Source: Xanthomonas nasturtii
Lineage (GTDB): Bacteria; Pseudomonadota; Gammaproteobacteria; Xanthomonadales; Xanthomonadaceae
Direction: 5' to 3'
Assembly: GCF_001660815.1 (NCBI RefSeq)
Contig: NZ_LYMI01000045.1
Coordinates: 119,503 to 183,502 of the forward strand
Length of the DNA stretch: 64,000 nucleotides
In this document: one piece after another, positions 39,350 to 47,907 of the stretch
How the letters are laid out: each line of letters starts with the position of its first letter
Numbering within the stretch: the first letter of the stretch is position 1
Made by a program: the position numbers and the translations under genes
Notes under the pieces: model-generated
Told to the model about the DNA's origin: nothing
The model's database searches: none
The model's input: only the letters and a program-made list of their open reading frames with translations

Positions 39350-39572
39350 GGCCTTGGGACGCGTGCGGGTCAACGCGCGCATCGGCTTGGCGCGGCTCGC
39401 CCGGCGCTGCGTTTTCGGTGCGGTTTTGTGGCGATAAGATGCCCGGCGCGCGTTGGTGAGTCAGGTTTTATGCCATTGCTGCATCACGACACCGCAGTAA
39501 CGGGCATTGGGCTGGGTGCTTGGCGTCAAGCGCGTTACACTGCCCGGCTCGCCCACAGGCCGTGATTTGCCA

Positions 39573-41543
39573 ATGCTGCAGAAACTTCGCGACAAGACGT
39601 CAGGCTGGATCGCCACCGCCATTCTCGGGTTGCTGATGATTCCGTTCCTGTTCGTCATCGACAACAGCTACCTTGGCGGCATTGGCGCCAATAACGTGGC
39701 CAAGGTGCAGGCGCCGCCGAATTGGTGGAAGTCCGCGCCATCGTGGTGGCCGGTCTCCTTGCTGTGGCAGCACCACGAAATCAGCACGCAGGATTTCCGC
39801 GCGCGTTTTGAACAGGCGCGGATGCAGGAGCGTCAGCGTCAGGGCGAGAACTTCGACCCGCGCACGTTTGAATCGCGCGAAAACAAGCTGCAGGTGCTCG
39901 ACCAGTTGGTCGACGAACAAGTGGTGCGCCTGGGCGCAGAAGATGCCGGGATCGTGATTGGCGATGCGGCCGTGCGCGACTACATCACCAATATTCAGGC
40001 GTTCCAGGTCGATGGCAAGTTCAGCCCGGACCAGTACCGCGCCGCGCTTGCGCAGGGCACGCCGCCACGTACGCCAGCGCAGTTCGATGCGTTGGTGCGC
40101 GATAGTCTGCAGCAGTCGGTGATCCCGCAGGCCGTGGCCGAGTCGGGTTTCGCCACCAAGGCCGAATTCGAGCGTCTGCTCAAGCTGATGGGCGAGACGC
40201 GCGACGTGGAATTGGCGATGCTGCCGCCACCGGCGGCGGATACTGCGCCGGTGAGCGATGCGCAGATCAAGCAGTGGTACGACGGGCATACGCAGGACTT
40301 CCGGCAGCCGGAAACCGTCACCATCGAATACGTCGAGCTCAATGCCGCCACCATGCCGCCAGCGACTGCCGCCGACGAGGCCGCGTTGCGCAAGCGCTAT
40401 GAAGAAGAGAAGGCACGCTTCGTCGAACCGGACCAGCGGCTTGCCTCGCACATCCTGATCAGCGCCGGTACCGATGCGGCAGCGCAGAAGGCTGCCGAGG
40501 CGAAGGCCGCCAAGCTGGCTGCCGAGGCAAAGCAGCCGGGCGCCGACTTCGCCGCGCTGGCGAAGGCCAATTCGCAGGATCCCGGCTCCAAGGATGCCGG
40601 TGGCGACCTGGGTTGGGTCGAGAAGGGCACGATGGTCAAGCCATTCGAGGACGCGCTGTTCTCGATGAAGGCTGGCGATGTGGTTGGCCCGATCAAGAGC
40701 GAATTCGGCTACCACGTGATCCAGCTGCGTGAGGTCAAGGGTGGCCAGGGCAAGTCGTTCGAGCAGGTACGCGATCAGCTGGCCGCCGAGCAGCTCAAGG
40801 CCGACGCCGACAAGGCATTTGCCGACGTCAGCGGCAAGCTGGTGGACCAGGTCTACAAGAATCCCACCGCACTGGAGCCGGCTGCCAAGCAGGTTGGCCT
40901 GCCGGTACGGACGCTGGGGCCGTTCTCGCGCAGCAATGCGAGCGGCGTTGCCGCCAATCCGGCCGTGCTGCGCTCGGCGTTTTCCGAAACGCTGGTGCAG
41001 GACGGCACGGTGAGCGACCCGATCACCATCGCGCCAAACCATAGCGTGGTGTTGCGCGTGACCAACCACACCGCCGAACAGGCATTGCCGGTGGACAAGG
41101 TGCGCGACAAGGTGACTGCGGCGATTCGTGCGGACCGCAACGAAAAGGCCGCTGCCGCTGCTGCGGACGCGTTACTGGCGCGTGTACAGAAGGGTGAGAC
41201 ACTTCAGGCGCTTGCTGCCAGCGAAAAACTGCAGGTGCAGCCGATCCCGGGACTGCCGCGGACGGCACCGATTCCGACCCCGGCTGCGAACCGTGCGATC
41301 TTCAGCGCTCCGCGCCCGACCGAAGGCAAGCCGTCGGTTGGCAAGGTGGAATTGGATGGTGGACGCTTCGCTGTCTTCATCATCAGCAAGGCCACGCCGG
41401 GCGATCTGAAGCAGATGCCGGCCGAGCAGCAGACGATGCTGCGCGAGCAGCTGAGCCAGATCGATGGAAACAACGCTGCGCAGGCGTACGTCAAGGAAAT
41501 GCGCAAGCGCTACAAGATCCAGATCGAAGAAGCGCAGCTGTAA
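39573..41543 (+). CDS. ppiD: Periplasmic folding chaperone / peptidyl-prolyl isomerase PpiD
   Basis: The 656-residue protein is anchored by one N-terminal transmembrane segment (WIATAILGLLMIPFLFVI, about 12-30) with the bulk in the periplasm. A SurA-like N-terminal chaperone region is followed by a parvulin domain (about 265-390; ASHILISAG, GDLGWVEKGTMVKPFEDAL, GYHVIQL). It helps proteins emerging from SecYEG. The order lon-hupB-ppiD is as in E. coli. ATG 39573 starts the conserved cytoplasmic MLQKLRDK; the longer frame upstream is unsupported. Confidence 0.94.
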   Translation: MLQKLRDKTSGWIATAILGLLMIPFLFVIDNSYLGGIGANNVAKVQAPPNWWKSAPSWWPVSLLWQHHEISTQDFRARFEQARMQERQRQGENFDPRTFESRENKLQVLDQLVDEQVVRLGAEDAGIVIGDAAVRDYITNIQAFQVDGKFSPDQYRAALAQGTPPRTPAQFDALVRDSLQQSVIPQAVAESGFATKAEFERLLKLMGETRDVELAMLPPPAADTAPVSDAQIKQWYDGHTQDFRQPETVTIEYVELNAATMPPATAADEAALRKRYEEEKARFVEPDQRLASHILISAGTDAAAQKAAEAKAAKLAAEAKQPGADFAALAKANSQDPGSKDAGGDLGWVEKGTMVKPFEDALFSMKAGDVVGPIKSEFGYHVIQLREVKGGQGKSFEQVRDQLAAEQLKADADKAFADVSGKLVDQVYKNPTALEPAAKQVGLPVRTLGPFSRSNASGVAANPAVLRSAFSETLVQDGTVSDPITIAPNHSVVLRVTNHTAEQALPVDKVRDKVTAAIRADRNEKAAAAAADALLARVQKGETLQALAASEKLQVQPIPGLPRTAPIPTPAANRAIFSAPRPTEGKPSVGKVELDGGRFAVFIISKATPGDLKQMPAEQQTMLREQLSQIDGNNAAQAYVKEMRKRYKIQIEEAQL

Positions 41544-41566
41544 GGCTGGGTCTCGATCGGTAAGAG

Positions 41567-41595
41567 AAAAGCCCGGGTCACCGGGCTTTTTCTTT
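41567..41595 (+). terminator. Terminator after ppiD
   Basis: A ten-base stem AAAAGCCCGG / CCGGGCTTTT with a GTCA loop is followed by TCTTT. Confidence 0.9.
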
Positions 41596-42277
41596 GGGCT
41601 GTGTGGTGGAGAAGCAAGTCAGCTGACGCAGTGGTATCGATCAGGTGCGCAACGCGTCACAGTGTGGTCCGAGTGATCGGCATGTTCCTGCGGTGCAGTG
41701 GTGTCTGTGCGATTCGGTTGGTTGAAGGCGGGCGTTACGCTTTATGGCTGCCCGCTGCCCGCTGCCCGCTGCCCGCTGCCCGCTGCCCGCTGCCCGCTGC
41801 CGTCGTCATCTCTGCCGGGTTGCTCTTGTGTGCTTGTGCGCTGCAGATCGCCAGCCGCTAACGCTCTGCGCTATGACGACGCGCGCAGGTGTTACTCGGG
41901 AAAGTGCACGTGGGTGCCGTGCTTGTGATCGCAAAAAGCAAGGCAGCCAGATAGCGATGCATGTGGCTGACTCAGCAGCGCGCGTCGTTGTCATCATGGC
42001 TTGCGCTGCGGAATGCTTCTGCAGGGTGTGTGATCCTTGCCGGATCGCGAGTGGCAAATGCGTCGCGCATTTCAGCTCTTTGGCGCGTCGCGCCGTAGCT
42101 GCTCACCGGGCTAGCTGCGCCCTGCCACCACTCCGCTACCTCTCGGGACCGCAGCGGCATTCCTGCAAGAAGGCTAGTTCGGTGAGTGAAGCTCGGTGTC
42201 TAGGCAATTGCGATGCTGGTCGGTTGCCTGCACCGCACCGCAGAACGCTCAAGCGCGCTGCAAACAAGACGTACAAC
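41596..42277. other. Gene-poor region with a heptamer repeat
   Basis: About 680 bp between ppiD and mltD on opposite strands. Apart from the CTGCCCG tandem array I see no recognisable gene; the open frames have low-complexity or arginine/cysteine-rich translations and no ribosome binding sites. Confidence 0.5.
41748..41802 (+). repeat. Heptamer tandem repeat (CTGCCCG)7
   Basis: Seven perfect consecutive copies of CTGCCCG are followed by a partial CTGCCG. Such an array is prone to copy-number change by slippage. Confidence 0.92.
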
Positions 42278-43459
42278 TCAAGGCGTGTTGTCGAACGACA
42301 GCACCATGCCCGGCTTCAGAACGGCACGTTTGTCCAGGCCGTTGTTGGCGAGCAGCGTCGTCACGGTGACCCCGTAGCGGCGTGCGATTGCCCAGGCCGA
42401 TTCCCCATTGCGCACGGTGTGGGTGCGTGTGGGTGAGGCCGATGCTTTGCTAGATGCCCTGGCAACAACGGTCGGCTTAGCATCGTCGCTGTCGGCGGCA
42501 TTTCCCAGATCAGCGGATGCGACCGCGACGCTGGTCGATCCAGGTTGCGCCGGCGCGATCGGAGCCAGCACATGCACGCCGCCCGGCGCGGCGCGTGCGC
42601 CGGCCAGGGCGGGATTCAGGCGGGCGAGCAGCTGCGGCTCGATCGCGCGCTGCCCCGCCCAGGTGTTGAGGCTGGTGCCAGCCGGCAGCGCATGTTCGGT
42701 GAGTACCGGAACTTGACGATCCAGCGAGGTCAGCAAGTTGCCCTGTTGCTGCGCGTGATCGAGCACGCAGGCGAGTGCGTGCAATTTTTCCACGTATTCG
42801 TAGGTGACTTTGGACATTCCCGGCAGTTCGGACGGGCGCGCGTTCTGTGCGTTCATCCCGGCACTGCGCATTGCCTGCAGCACGCGGTACTCACCGGCGT
42901 TGTAGGCCATCAGCGCCAGGCGCCAGTCACCGCCGAACATGCCGTAGAGCGTTTTGAGATAGCGCACGGCCGCAGAGGTGGAATCCACTGCCGACAGGCG
43001 GCCGTCGTATTGCGCGCCGACCGGCACGTGGTGGTTGCGCGCAGTGGTGGCAATGAACTGCCACAGGCCGGCGGGGCCGCTGCCATTGCGTGCGCCGGGA
43101 CGGTAGCCGCTTTCGACGAAGGGAATCAGCGCGAACTCGGTCGGCATATCGGCTTCGCGCAGTTCGTCCACCACGTAACCGAACAGCGGCAATACATCCT
43201 GTGCATCGTCGGCCAGGCGTGCCGGGGCGCGTGAGAAATGTTGTTCCCAGCGAGTGTCGCTATGCTCGCTATCGCAGCCGGGGTCAGCACGGCCTTCCAG
43301 GAACGAGGAAAAGATCTCGCGCCCATTGCGCACGCCGGGGGCGCTGCTCGGCGTGGCGGTGCTGGTTGCGGCTGCAAGACGGCTTGCATCGTTGGACGAC
43401 GCGGCCGCCGGTGTGATGGCCGCACAGGCGGCCAGCACTGCCAAAACCAGGCGCCTCAT
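42278..43459 (-). CDS. mltD: Membrane-bound lytic murein transglycosylase D (LysM)
   Basis: The 393-residue protein begins with a signal peptide (LVLAVLAACAAITPAAA). The SLT catalytic domain (about 105-245) has the catalytic Glu in ALIPFVESGYRPGARNG, then GPAGLWQFIATTA and LMAYNAGEYRV. One C-terminal LysM module (about 345-390; [18 protein letters not shown]) binds peptidoglycan. E. coli MltD carries two LysM modules, so this is a shorter form; an additional degenerate module may exist around NTWAGQRAIEPQLLARLN. Its ATG overlaps the gloB stop by four bases. Confidence 0.9.
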   Translation of the reverse strand: MRRLVLAVLAACAAITPAAASSNDASRLAAATSTATPSSAPGVRNGREIFSSFLEGRADPGCDSEHSDTRWEQHFSRAPARLADDAQDVLPLFGYVVDELREADMPTEFALIPFVESGYRPGARNGSGPAGLWQFIATTARNHHVPVGAQYDGRLSAVDSTSAAVRYLKTLYGMFGGDWRLALMAYNAGEYRVLQAMRSAGMNAQNARPSELPGMSKVTYEYVEKLHALACVLDHAQQQGNLLTSLDRQVPVLTEHALPAGTSLNTWAGQRAIEPQLLARLNPALAGARAAPGGVHVLAPIAPAQPGSTSVAVASADLGNAADSDDAKPTVVARASSKASASPTRTHTVRNGESAWAIARRYGVTVTTLLANNGLDKRAVLKPGMVLSFDNTP

Positions 43460-44223
43460 GCGCGAAATTCGTCTTTCCAGCGCCGAAGTTCGGCGAAAAC
43501 ATCAACCTCAGAGGAAAGTGCGCCGGCTGCGCGCGGTGCCACTGCGGCGCGGATCTCGGGGCGGTTGGTGCGTAAGAACGGATTGGTGGCCAGTTCACTC
43601 TTGAGCGAAATCGGCAGGGTAGGACGGGCTGCATGACGCATGGCCTGGGCTTCCTGTTGACGGCGCTGCAAGGCAGCGTTGGTGGGATCGACGTGCAGCG
43701 CAAAGGCCGCATTGGCCAAGGTGTATTCGTGGCCGCAACACACAAGCGTTTCGCCGGGCAGGGAGGCCAGGCGCTGCAACGAGTCGAACATCTGAGGTGC
43801 GGTACCTTCGAACATCCGCCCACAGCCTAGGCTGAACAGGGTATCACCGCTGAACAGATGGCCGTCGGTCACGAAGGCGATGTGACTGCGGGTGTGACCA
43901 GGCACTTCAAGCACCTGGAAATCGACATCGAGCAGGCTCAAGCGCTCTCCCTGACCGACCTGATGGGCGCCGGCAGGAATGCGTTCGTCGGCCGGGCCGA
44001 ACAGTGCCAGGCCCGGCCAACGCTCCTGCAGCGCCGCCACGCCCCCGATGTGGTCGCCATGATGATGGGTCAGCAGGACGGCGCTGGGAACCAGGTCATC
44101 GCGCTCTGCGGCAGCCAAGACCGGCTCTGCCTGGCCGGGGTCGACGATGACGGCGCGGCCGTCCGCAGCGACCAGCGCCCAGATGTAGTTATCGTCGAAT
44201 GCGGGCAGGGCGATCAGTCGCAT
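43456..44223 (-). CDS. gloB: Hydroxyacylglutathione hydrolase (glyoxalase II)
   Basis: The 255-residue metallo-beta-lactamase fold enzyme hydrolyses S-lactoylglutathione in methylglyoxal detoxification. The dinuclear metal motif THHHGDHIGG is at about residues 53-62, GHTRSH and FSGDTLFSLGCGR follow, and CCGHEYT is the fourth signature. ATG 44223 begins the conserved MRLIALPAFDDNYIW. It is coupled to mltD downstream, an arrangement also seen in E. coli. Confidence 0.94.
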   Translation of the reverse strand: MRLIALPAFDDNYIWALVAADGRAVIVDPGQAEPVLAAAERDDLVPSAVLLTHHHGDHIGGVAALQERWPGLALFGPADERIPAGAHQVGQGERLSLLDVDFQVLEVPGHTRSHIAFVTDGHLFSGDTLFSLGCGRMFEGTAPQMFDSLQRLASLPGETLVCCGHEYTLANAAFALHVDPTNAALQRRQQEAQAMRHAARPTLPISLKSELATNPFLRTNRPEIRAAVAPRAAGALSSEVDVFAELRRWKDEFRA

Positions 44224-44235
44224 AGAATTGGGACC

Positions 44236-44892
44236 ATGCCCGCCACGCCATTCTCCCGTCAAGCTGGTGTCTCATCCTGGTTTGATACTGGAGCCGGGCG
44301 AGGCCTGCTCCAATTGGAACGCCGCCTGGCGCTGGAAGCGCTGCAGAGCCGTCCGTCGCAGCCCTGGCTGTGGCTGACACCGACGCGCGAGCTGCCTGCG
44401 CGCGAATCCCTGCAAGGGCGCGGTTTGCGCCTGCATCGCAGTGCCGGGCGCTTCACCGGCGATGCGCGCTGTGCAATGCCGTTTCCGTTGCCGACCGAAA
44501 GCCTGCAGGCGATTGTGGTTCAGCATGCTGTGGTTGGCGGGGCAGCGGATTTTCTGGCCGAATGCGAGCGGCTGTTGATGCCCGGTGGCCGGCTGTGGCT
44601 GTTCACGCTCAATCCGATGAGTCCCTACCGTTTCCGTTGGGCGCGCCGTGGGCCGGTGGCGCTGCGGCCGGATCGTTGGCGTCTGCTGGCACAACGCGCT
44701 GGCCTGCAAAGCGTGCAGGCGGAGCGCTACCTGGGGCCGATCTGGCGCACCGATAGCAGTTCTATCGATCCTGGCCGCGCACCCTGGCGCGCGGTGTATC
44801 TGCTGGAAGTGGAAAAACGCGCCGCTGCCGCGATCGGCCCGACGCCGATCATGCTGCCGACGCGCTGGCCGCAACCGGTGGCCACGCTCTGA
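44236..44892 (+). CDS. SAM-dependent methyltransferase-like protein
   Basis: The 218-residue protein is divergent from gloB with only 12 bp between the starts, as the yafS-type methyltransferase gene is in E. coli. It has the class I segments FPLPTESLQAIVVQHAVVGG, ECERLLMPGGRLWLFTLNP and the late PDRWRLLAQRAGL. The glycine-rich SAM loop is replaced by LWLTPTREL near residue 48, so SAM binding may be altered or lost. The substrate is unknown. The frame is open upstream through gloB, but ATG 44236 fits. Confidence 0.82.
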   Translation: MPATPFSRQAGVSSWFDTGAGRGLLQLERRLALEALQSRPSQPWLWLTPTRELPARESLQGRGLRLHRSAGRFTGDARCAMPFPLPTESLQAIVVQHAVVGGAADFLAECERLLMPGGRLWLFTLNPMSPYRFRWARRGPVALRPDRWRLLAQRAGLQSVQAERYLGPIWRTDSSSIDPGRAPWRAVYLLEVEKRAAAAIGPTPIMLPTRWPQPVATL

Positions 44893-44935
44893 CCTGGCTA
44901 AGTCTGACCTGTTGAAGTAACAACTCTGGAAGCTG

Positions 44936-45388
44936 ATGAAATCAATCGAAGTGCATACCGACGGCTCCTGCCTCGGCAATCCCGGGCCGGGCGGTTGGGC
45001 GGCCCTGTTGCGTTACAACGGGCGCGAGAAGGAGCTGGCCGGCGGTGAGGCGGTGTCCACCAACAACCGCATGGAACTGATGGCGGCGATCATGGCGCTG
45101 GAAACGCTGACCGAGCCGTGCCAGATCGTGCTGCATACCGACTCGCAGTACGTGCGGCAGGGCATCACCGAGTGGATGCCGGGCTGGGTGCGGCGTCACT
45201 GGAAAACCGCGGGCGGCGACCCTGTCAAGAATCGCGAATTGTGGGAGCGGCTGCATGCGGCCACGCAACGCCACAGCATCGATTGGCGCTGGGTGAAAGG
45301 CCACAATGGCGACCCGGACAACGAGCGCGTCGACGTGCTCGCCCGCAATCAGGCCACCGCCCAGCGCGATGGTCGCGCAACATCGTAA
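44936..45388 (+). CDS. rnhA: Ribonuclease HI
   Basis: The 150-residue enzyme cleaves RNA in RNA-DNA hybrids. The acidic active site is visible: Asp in [17 protein letters not shown] (D8), Glu in [10 protein letters not shown] (about 46), Asp in LHTDSQYV (about 68) and Asp in [10 protein letters not shown] (about 132). It is followed nine bases later by dnaQ; rnhA and dnaQ are neighbours in many gammaproteobacteria. Confidence 0.97.
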   Translation: MKSIEVHTDGSCLGNPGPGGWAALLRYNGREKELAGGEAVSTNNRMELMAAIMALETLTEPCQIVLHTDSQYVRQGITEWMPGWVRRHWKTAGGDPVKNRELWERLHAATQRHSIDWRWVKGHNGDPDNERVDVLARNQATAQRDGRATS

Positions 45389-45396
45389 GAGGACAC

Positions 45397-46131
45397 ATGC
45401 GTCAGATCATTCTCGATACCGAAACCACCGGCCTGGAATGGCGCAAGGGCAACCGCGTCGTTGAAATCGGTGCGGTGGAGCTGCTCGAGCGGCGCCCGAG
45501 CGGCAATAACTTCCATCGTTATCTGAAGCCCGATTGCGACTTCGAGCCTGGCGCGCAGGAGGTGACCGGGCTGACCCTGGAATTTCTGGCCGATAAACCG
45601 CTATTCGGCGATGTGGTGGAGGAGTTCCTCGCCTACATCGATGGCGCGGAGCTGATCATCCATAACGCTGCCTTCGATCTGGGTTTTCTGGACAACGAGC
45701 TGGCGCTGCTGGGCGACAACTACGGGCGCATCGTCGAGCGCGCCACGGTGGTCGACACCTTGATGATGGCGCGCGAGCGCTATCCGGGGCAGCGCAATTC
45801 CTTGGACGCCTTGTGCAAGCGTCTGGGCGTGGACAACTCGCATCGCCAGTTGCATGGCGCCTTGCTCGATGCGCAGATCCTGGCCGATGTGTACATCGCG
45901 CTGACCTCGGGTCAGGAGGAGATTGGTTTTGCCAGCGCCGACACCGGCCAGCACACCGACACCGCCGGCGGCATGATCGCGTTCGACCCGGCGCTGTTGT
46001 TGCCGCGTCCGCGCGTCGCGGTGACCGCCTCCGAATCGCAGGCGCACGAAGCGCGTCTGGCGCAGCTGCGCAAGAAAGCCGGGCGTGCGTTGTGGGATGC
46101 GCCGGCCGAAGAAATCGCTGTTGCCGGCTGA
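45397..46131 (+). CDS. dnaQ: DNA polymerase III epsilon subunit (3'-5' exonuclease)
   Basis: The 244-residue proofreading subunit has Exo I ILDTETTGLEW (residues 5-15), Exo II IIHNAAFDLGFLD (about 95) and Exo III HGALLDAQILADVY (about 160), the DEDDh arrangement. A C-terminal tail with QLRKKAG would bind the alpha subunit. AAGAGGAC precedes ATG 45397; the longer frame that overlaps rnhA is a shadow. Confidence 0.95.
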   Translation: MRQIILDTETTGLEWRKGNRVVEIGAVELLERRPSGNNFHRYLKPDCDFEPGAQEVTGLTLEFLADKPLFGDVVEEFLAYIDGAELIIHNAAFDLGFLDNELALLGDNYGRIVERATVVDTLMMARERYPGQRNSLDALCKRLGVDNSHRQLHGALLDAQILADVYIALTSGQEEIGFASADTGQHTDTAGGMIAFDPALLLPRPRVAVTASESQAHEARLAQLRKKAGRALWDAPAEEIAVAG

Positions 46132-46174
46132 GGCGTCTGGCACAAGGTGGATTGCCGCCGTTGGGGCCGCCGCG

Positions 46175-46879
46175 TCAGTAACTGCGCACCAGGATCGCGG
46201 TGATGTTGTCCGAACCGCCGCCATCCAGGGCTGCGGCAACCAGACATTCCACGCATTCCTGCGCGCTGCAATCGGCCTGCGACAAGGTGGCCGCGATGGC
46301 GGCATCGTCCACTTCTTCGGTCAGGCCGTCGCTGCACAGCAGTAGCTGCATGCCGGATTTTAGTTCGCCCTGCATGGTGGCAACATTCAGATGCGCCGGG
46401 TCGGTCACGCCCAGTGCCTGGGTCACCACGTTGCGGTGCGGGTGTGCGCGTGCCTGCTCGCTGGTGAGCGTGCCCTGGGCGATGAGTTCCTGCACGTAGC
46501 TGTGGTCCTGGCTCAACTGCGCCAGCCGGCCATCGCGCCAGAGATAGGCACGGCTGTCGCCGACCCAGGCCACTTCGAAGCGCTGGCCCAGCACGCGTGC
46601 GGCCACTACGGTGGTGCCCATCGGCAAGGTGTCGTTGCAACGGCGCGAGGTCTTGATGATCTCCTCGTCGGCGATGCGCACTGCCTGGACCAGCGGAGTG
46701 CCCGCGCGGATTTCACGCACGATGGTCTCGCGTGCCAGCGCGCTGGCCACTTCGCCGCAGGCATGCCCGCCCATGCCATCGGCGACCAGCCACAGTCCCA
46801 GTTCGCTATCGCCGTAATAGGTGTCCTCGTTGAGGTCACGGCGCAGGCCGACATGGGTAAGGTGTCCGAATTCGAGCAT
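46175..46879 (-). CDS. PP2C-family Ser/Thr protein phosphatase
   Basis: The 234-residue protein has PP2C motifs in order: RRDLNEDTYY, LWLVADGMGGHACGEVAS, MGTTVVAARV, VAWVGDSRAYLWRDG, LCSDGLTEEVDD and GGSDNITAILV. The Asp residues that bind two Mn/Mg ions are all present. Bacterial relatives such as Stp1 and PppA act on type VI secretion or kinase targets, but no kinase gene is adjacent. ATG 46879 begins the conserved LEFGHLTHVG; earlier starts at 46921 or 46954 are possible. Confidence 0.88.
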   Translation of the reverse strand: MLEFGHLTHVGLRRDLNEDTYYGDSELGLWLVADGMGGHACGEVASALARETIVREIRAGTPLVQAVRIADEEIIKTSRRCNDTLPMGTTVVAARVLGQRFEVAWVGDSRAYLWRDGRLAQLSQDHSYVQELIAQGTLTSEQARAHPHRNVVTQALGVTDPAHLNVATMQGELKSGMQLLLCSDGLTEEVDDAAIAATLSQADCSAQECVECLVAAALDGGGSDNITAILVRSY

Positions 46880-47076
46880 GGGGCCGGGTCGCCAAGGATG
46901 AAGATGCGCCACCATCATCGCGGCCCGACCGGTCAGCGGCAACAGACCGCACACGGGCGTCGCAGTACCGGTTCACGCCTGAGCGATGGCCGACCCTGCC
47001 GGCGCTGGCCCAGGCCGCTTGTGGCCTGGCGCGTGTGCCCGTATGATGCACGGCCCCAGGACACTGGGGACCATCT

Positions 47077-47167
47077 GGAGAGGTGGCAGAGCGGTTGAAT
47101 GTACCTGACTCGAAATCAGGCAGGCGTTTATAGCGCCTCGGGGGTTCGAATCCCCCCCTCTCCGCCA
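47077..47167 (+). tRNA. tRNA-Ser (anticodon CGA)
   Basis: A 91-base class II tRNA with encoded CCA and a long variable arm (AGGCGTTTATAGCGCCT). The acceptor GGAGAGG pairs with CCTCTCC, and the anticodon loop is CTCGAAA. Confidence 0.95.
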
Positions 47168-47319
47168 GATTGAGGCGAGCAGTTGTGCCAGTGCCGCGTG
47201 CGTTTCGCCGGCGTCATTGGGGGGGTGAAAAGCCCCGGGTTCGACAGACAGCGCAGCTGTTTGCACGGCGAAGGCACGTGGTGCCGAGTGAATCCCCGCT
47301 CTGTCGCCAGATTCGCATC

Positions 47320-47344
47320 AGCCCCCGCAAGGGGGCTTTTGTTT
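47320..47344 (+). terminator. Terminator downstream of tRNA-Ser
   Basis: A seven-base stem AGCCCCC / GGGGGCT with a GCAA loop is followed by TTTTGTTT. Confidence 0.8.
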
Positions 47345-47408
47345 ATGTGTCGCAGCCGCCTGTGGATGCGATGACTACAATCCGCTCGACCCCCGTTGGA
47401 GGCCTGTC

Positions 47409-47813
47409 ATGTCCGAGATCCTGGTGCCCGTGTCCTTTGGTGAGCTGCTCGACAAGATCGCGATCCTGCAGATCAAGTCCGAGCGCATGAGCGATGCGGC
47501 CAAGTTGACCAATGTGCGCAACGAGCTGTCTGCGCTGGAAACCAGCTGGATGGCGCATCCGGCCGCCGGCCACGACATCGTGCGCCTGCGCGCCGAGCTC
47601 AAAGCTGTCAACGAGCGGCTGTGGGTCATCGAGGACGACATCCGCCTCAAGGAACAGGCGCAGAGCTTCGACGACACCTTCGTACAGCTGGCGCGCAGCG
47701 TGTACATCGAAAACGATGAGCGCGCGCGCATCAAGAAAGAGATCAACCTGGCGCTGGGGTCTTCCTATGTGGAAGAAAAGTCGTATCAGGACTATCGCGC
47801 CAAAGGCGTCTGA
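47409..47813 (+). CDS. DUF6165 family protein
   Basis: The 134-residue, mostly helical, hydrophilic protein begins MSEILVPVSFGELLDKIAIL and is rich in charged residues, consistent with coiled-coil packing. I recognise it as the DUF6165 type often found beside lipopolysaccharide glycosyltransferase genes, and here a GT9 enzyme and Kdo kinase are neighbours. The role is unknown. GGAGG precedes the ATG at about 47398. Confidence 0.75.
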   Translation: MSEILVPVSFGELLDKIAILQIKSERMSDAAKLTNVRNELSALETSWMAHPAAGHDIVRLRAELKAVNERLWVIEDDIRLKEQAQSFDDTFVQLARSVYIENDERARIKKEINLALGSSYVEEKSYQDYRAKGV

Positions 47814-47907
47814 GCGCATTGGCTCATAGATTGTGCCGGTATGGATTGCGCTGGTGATGCAGCCAGCGCGATCAGGGGCGTAGGCGGGTCTGGTTGAGCT
47901 GCGATCG

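Noticed and set aside
41700..42440. Short frames across the CTGCCCG repeat as genes
   Set aside because: No ribosome binding sites, biased Arg/Cys/Ala translations and no domains.
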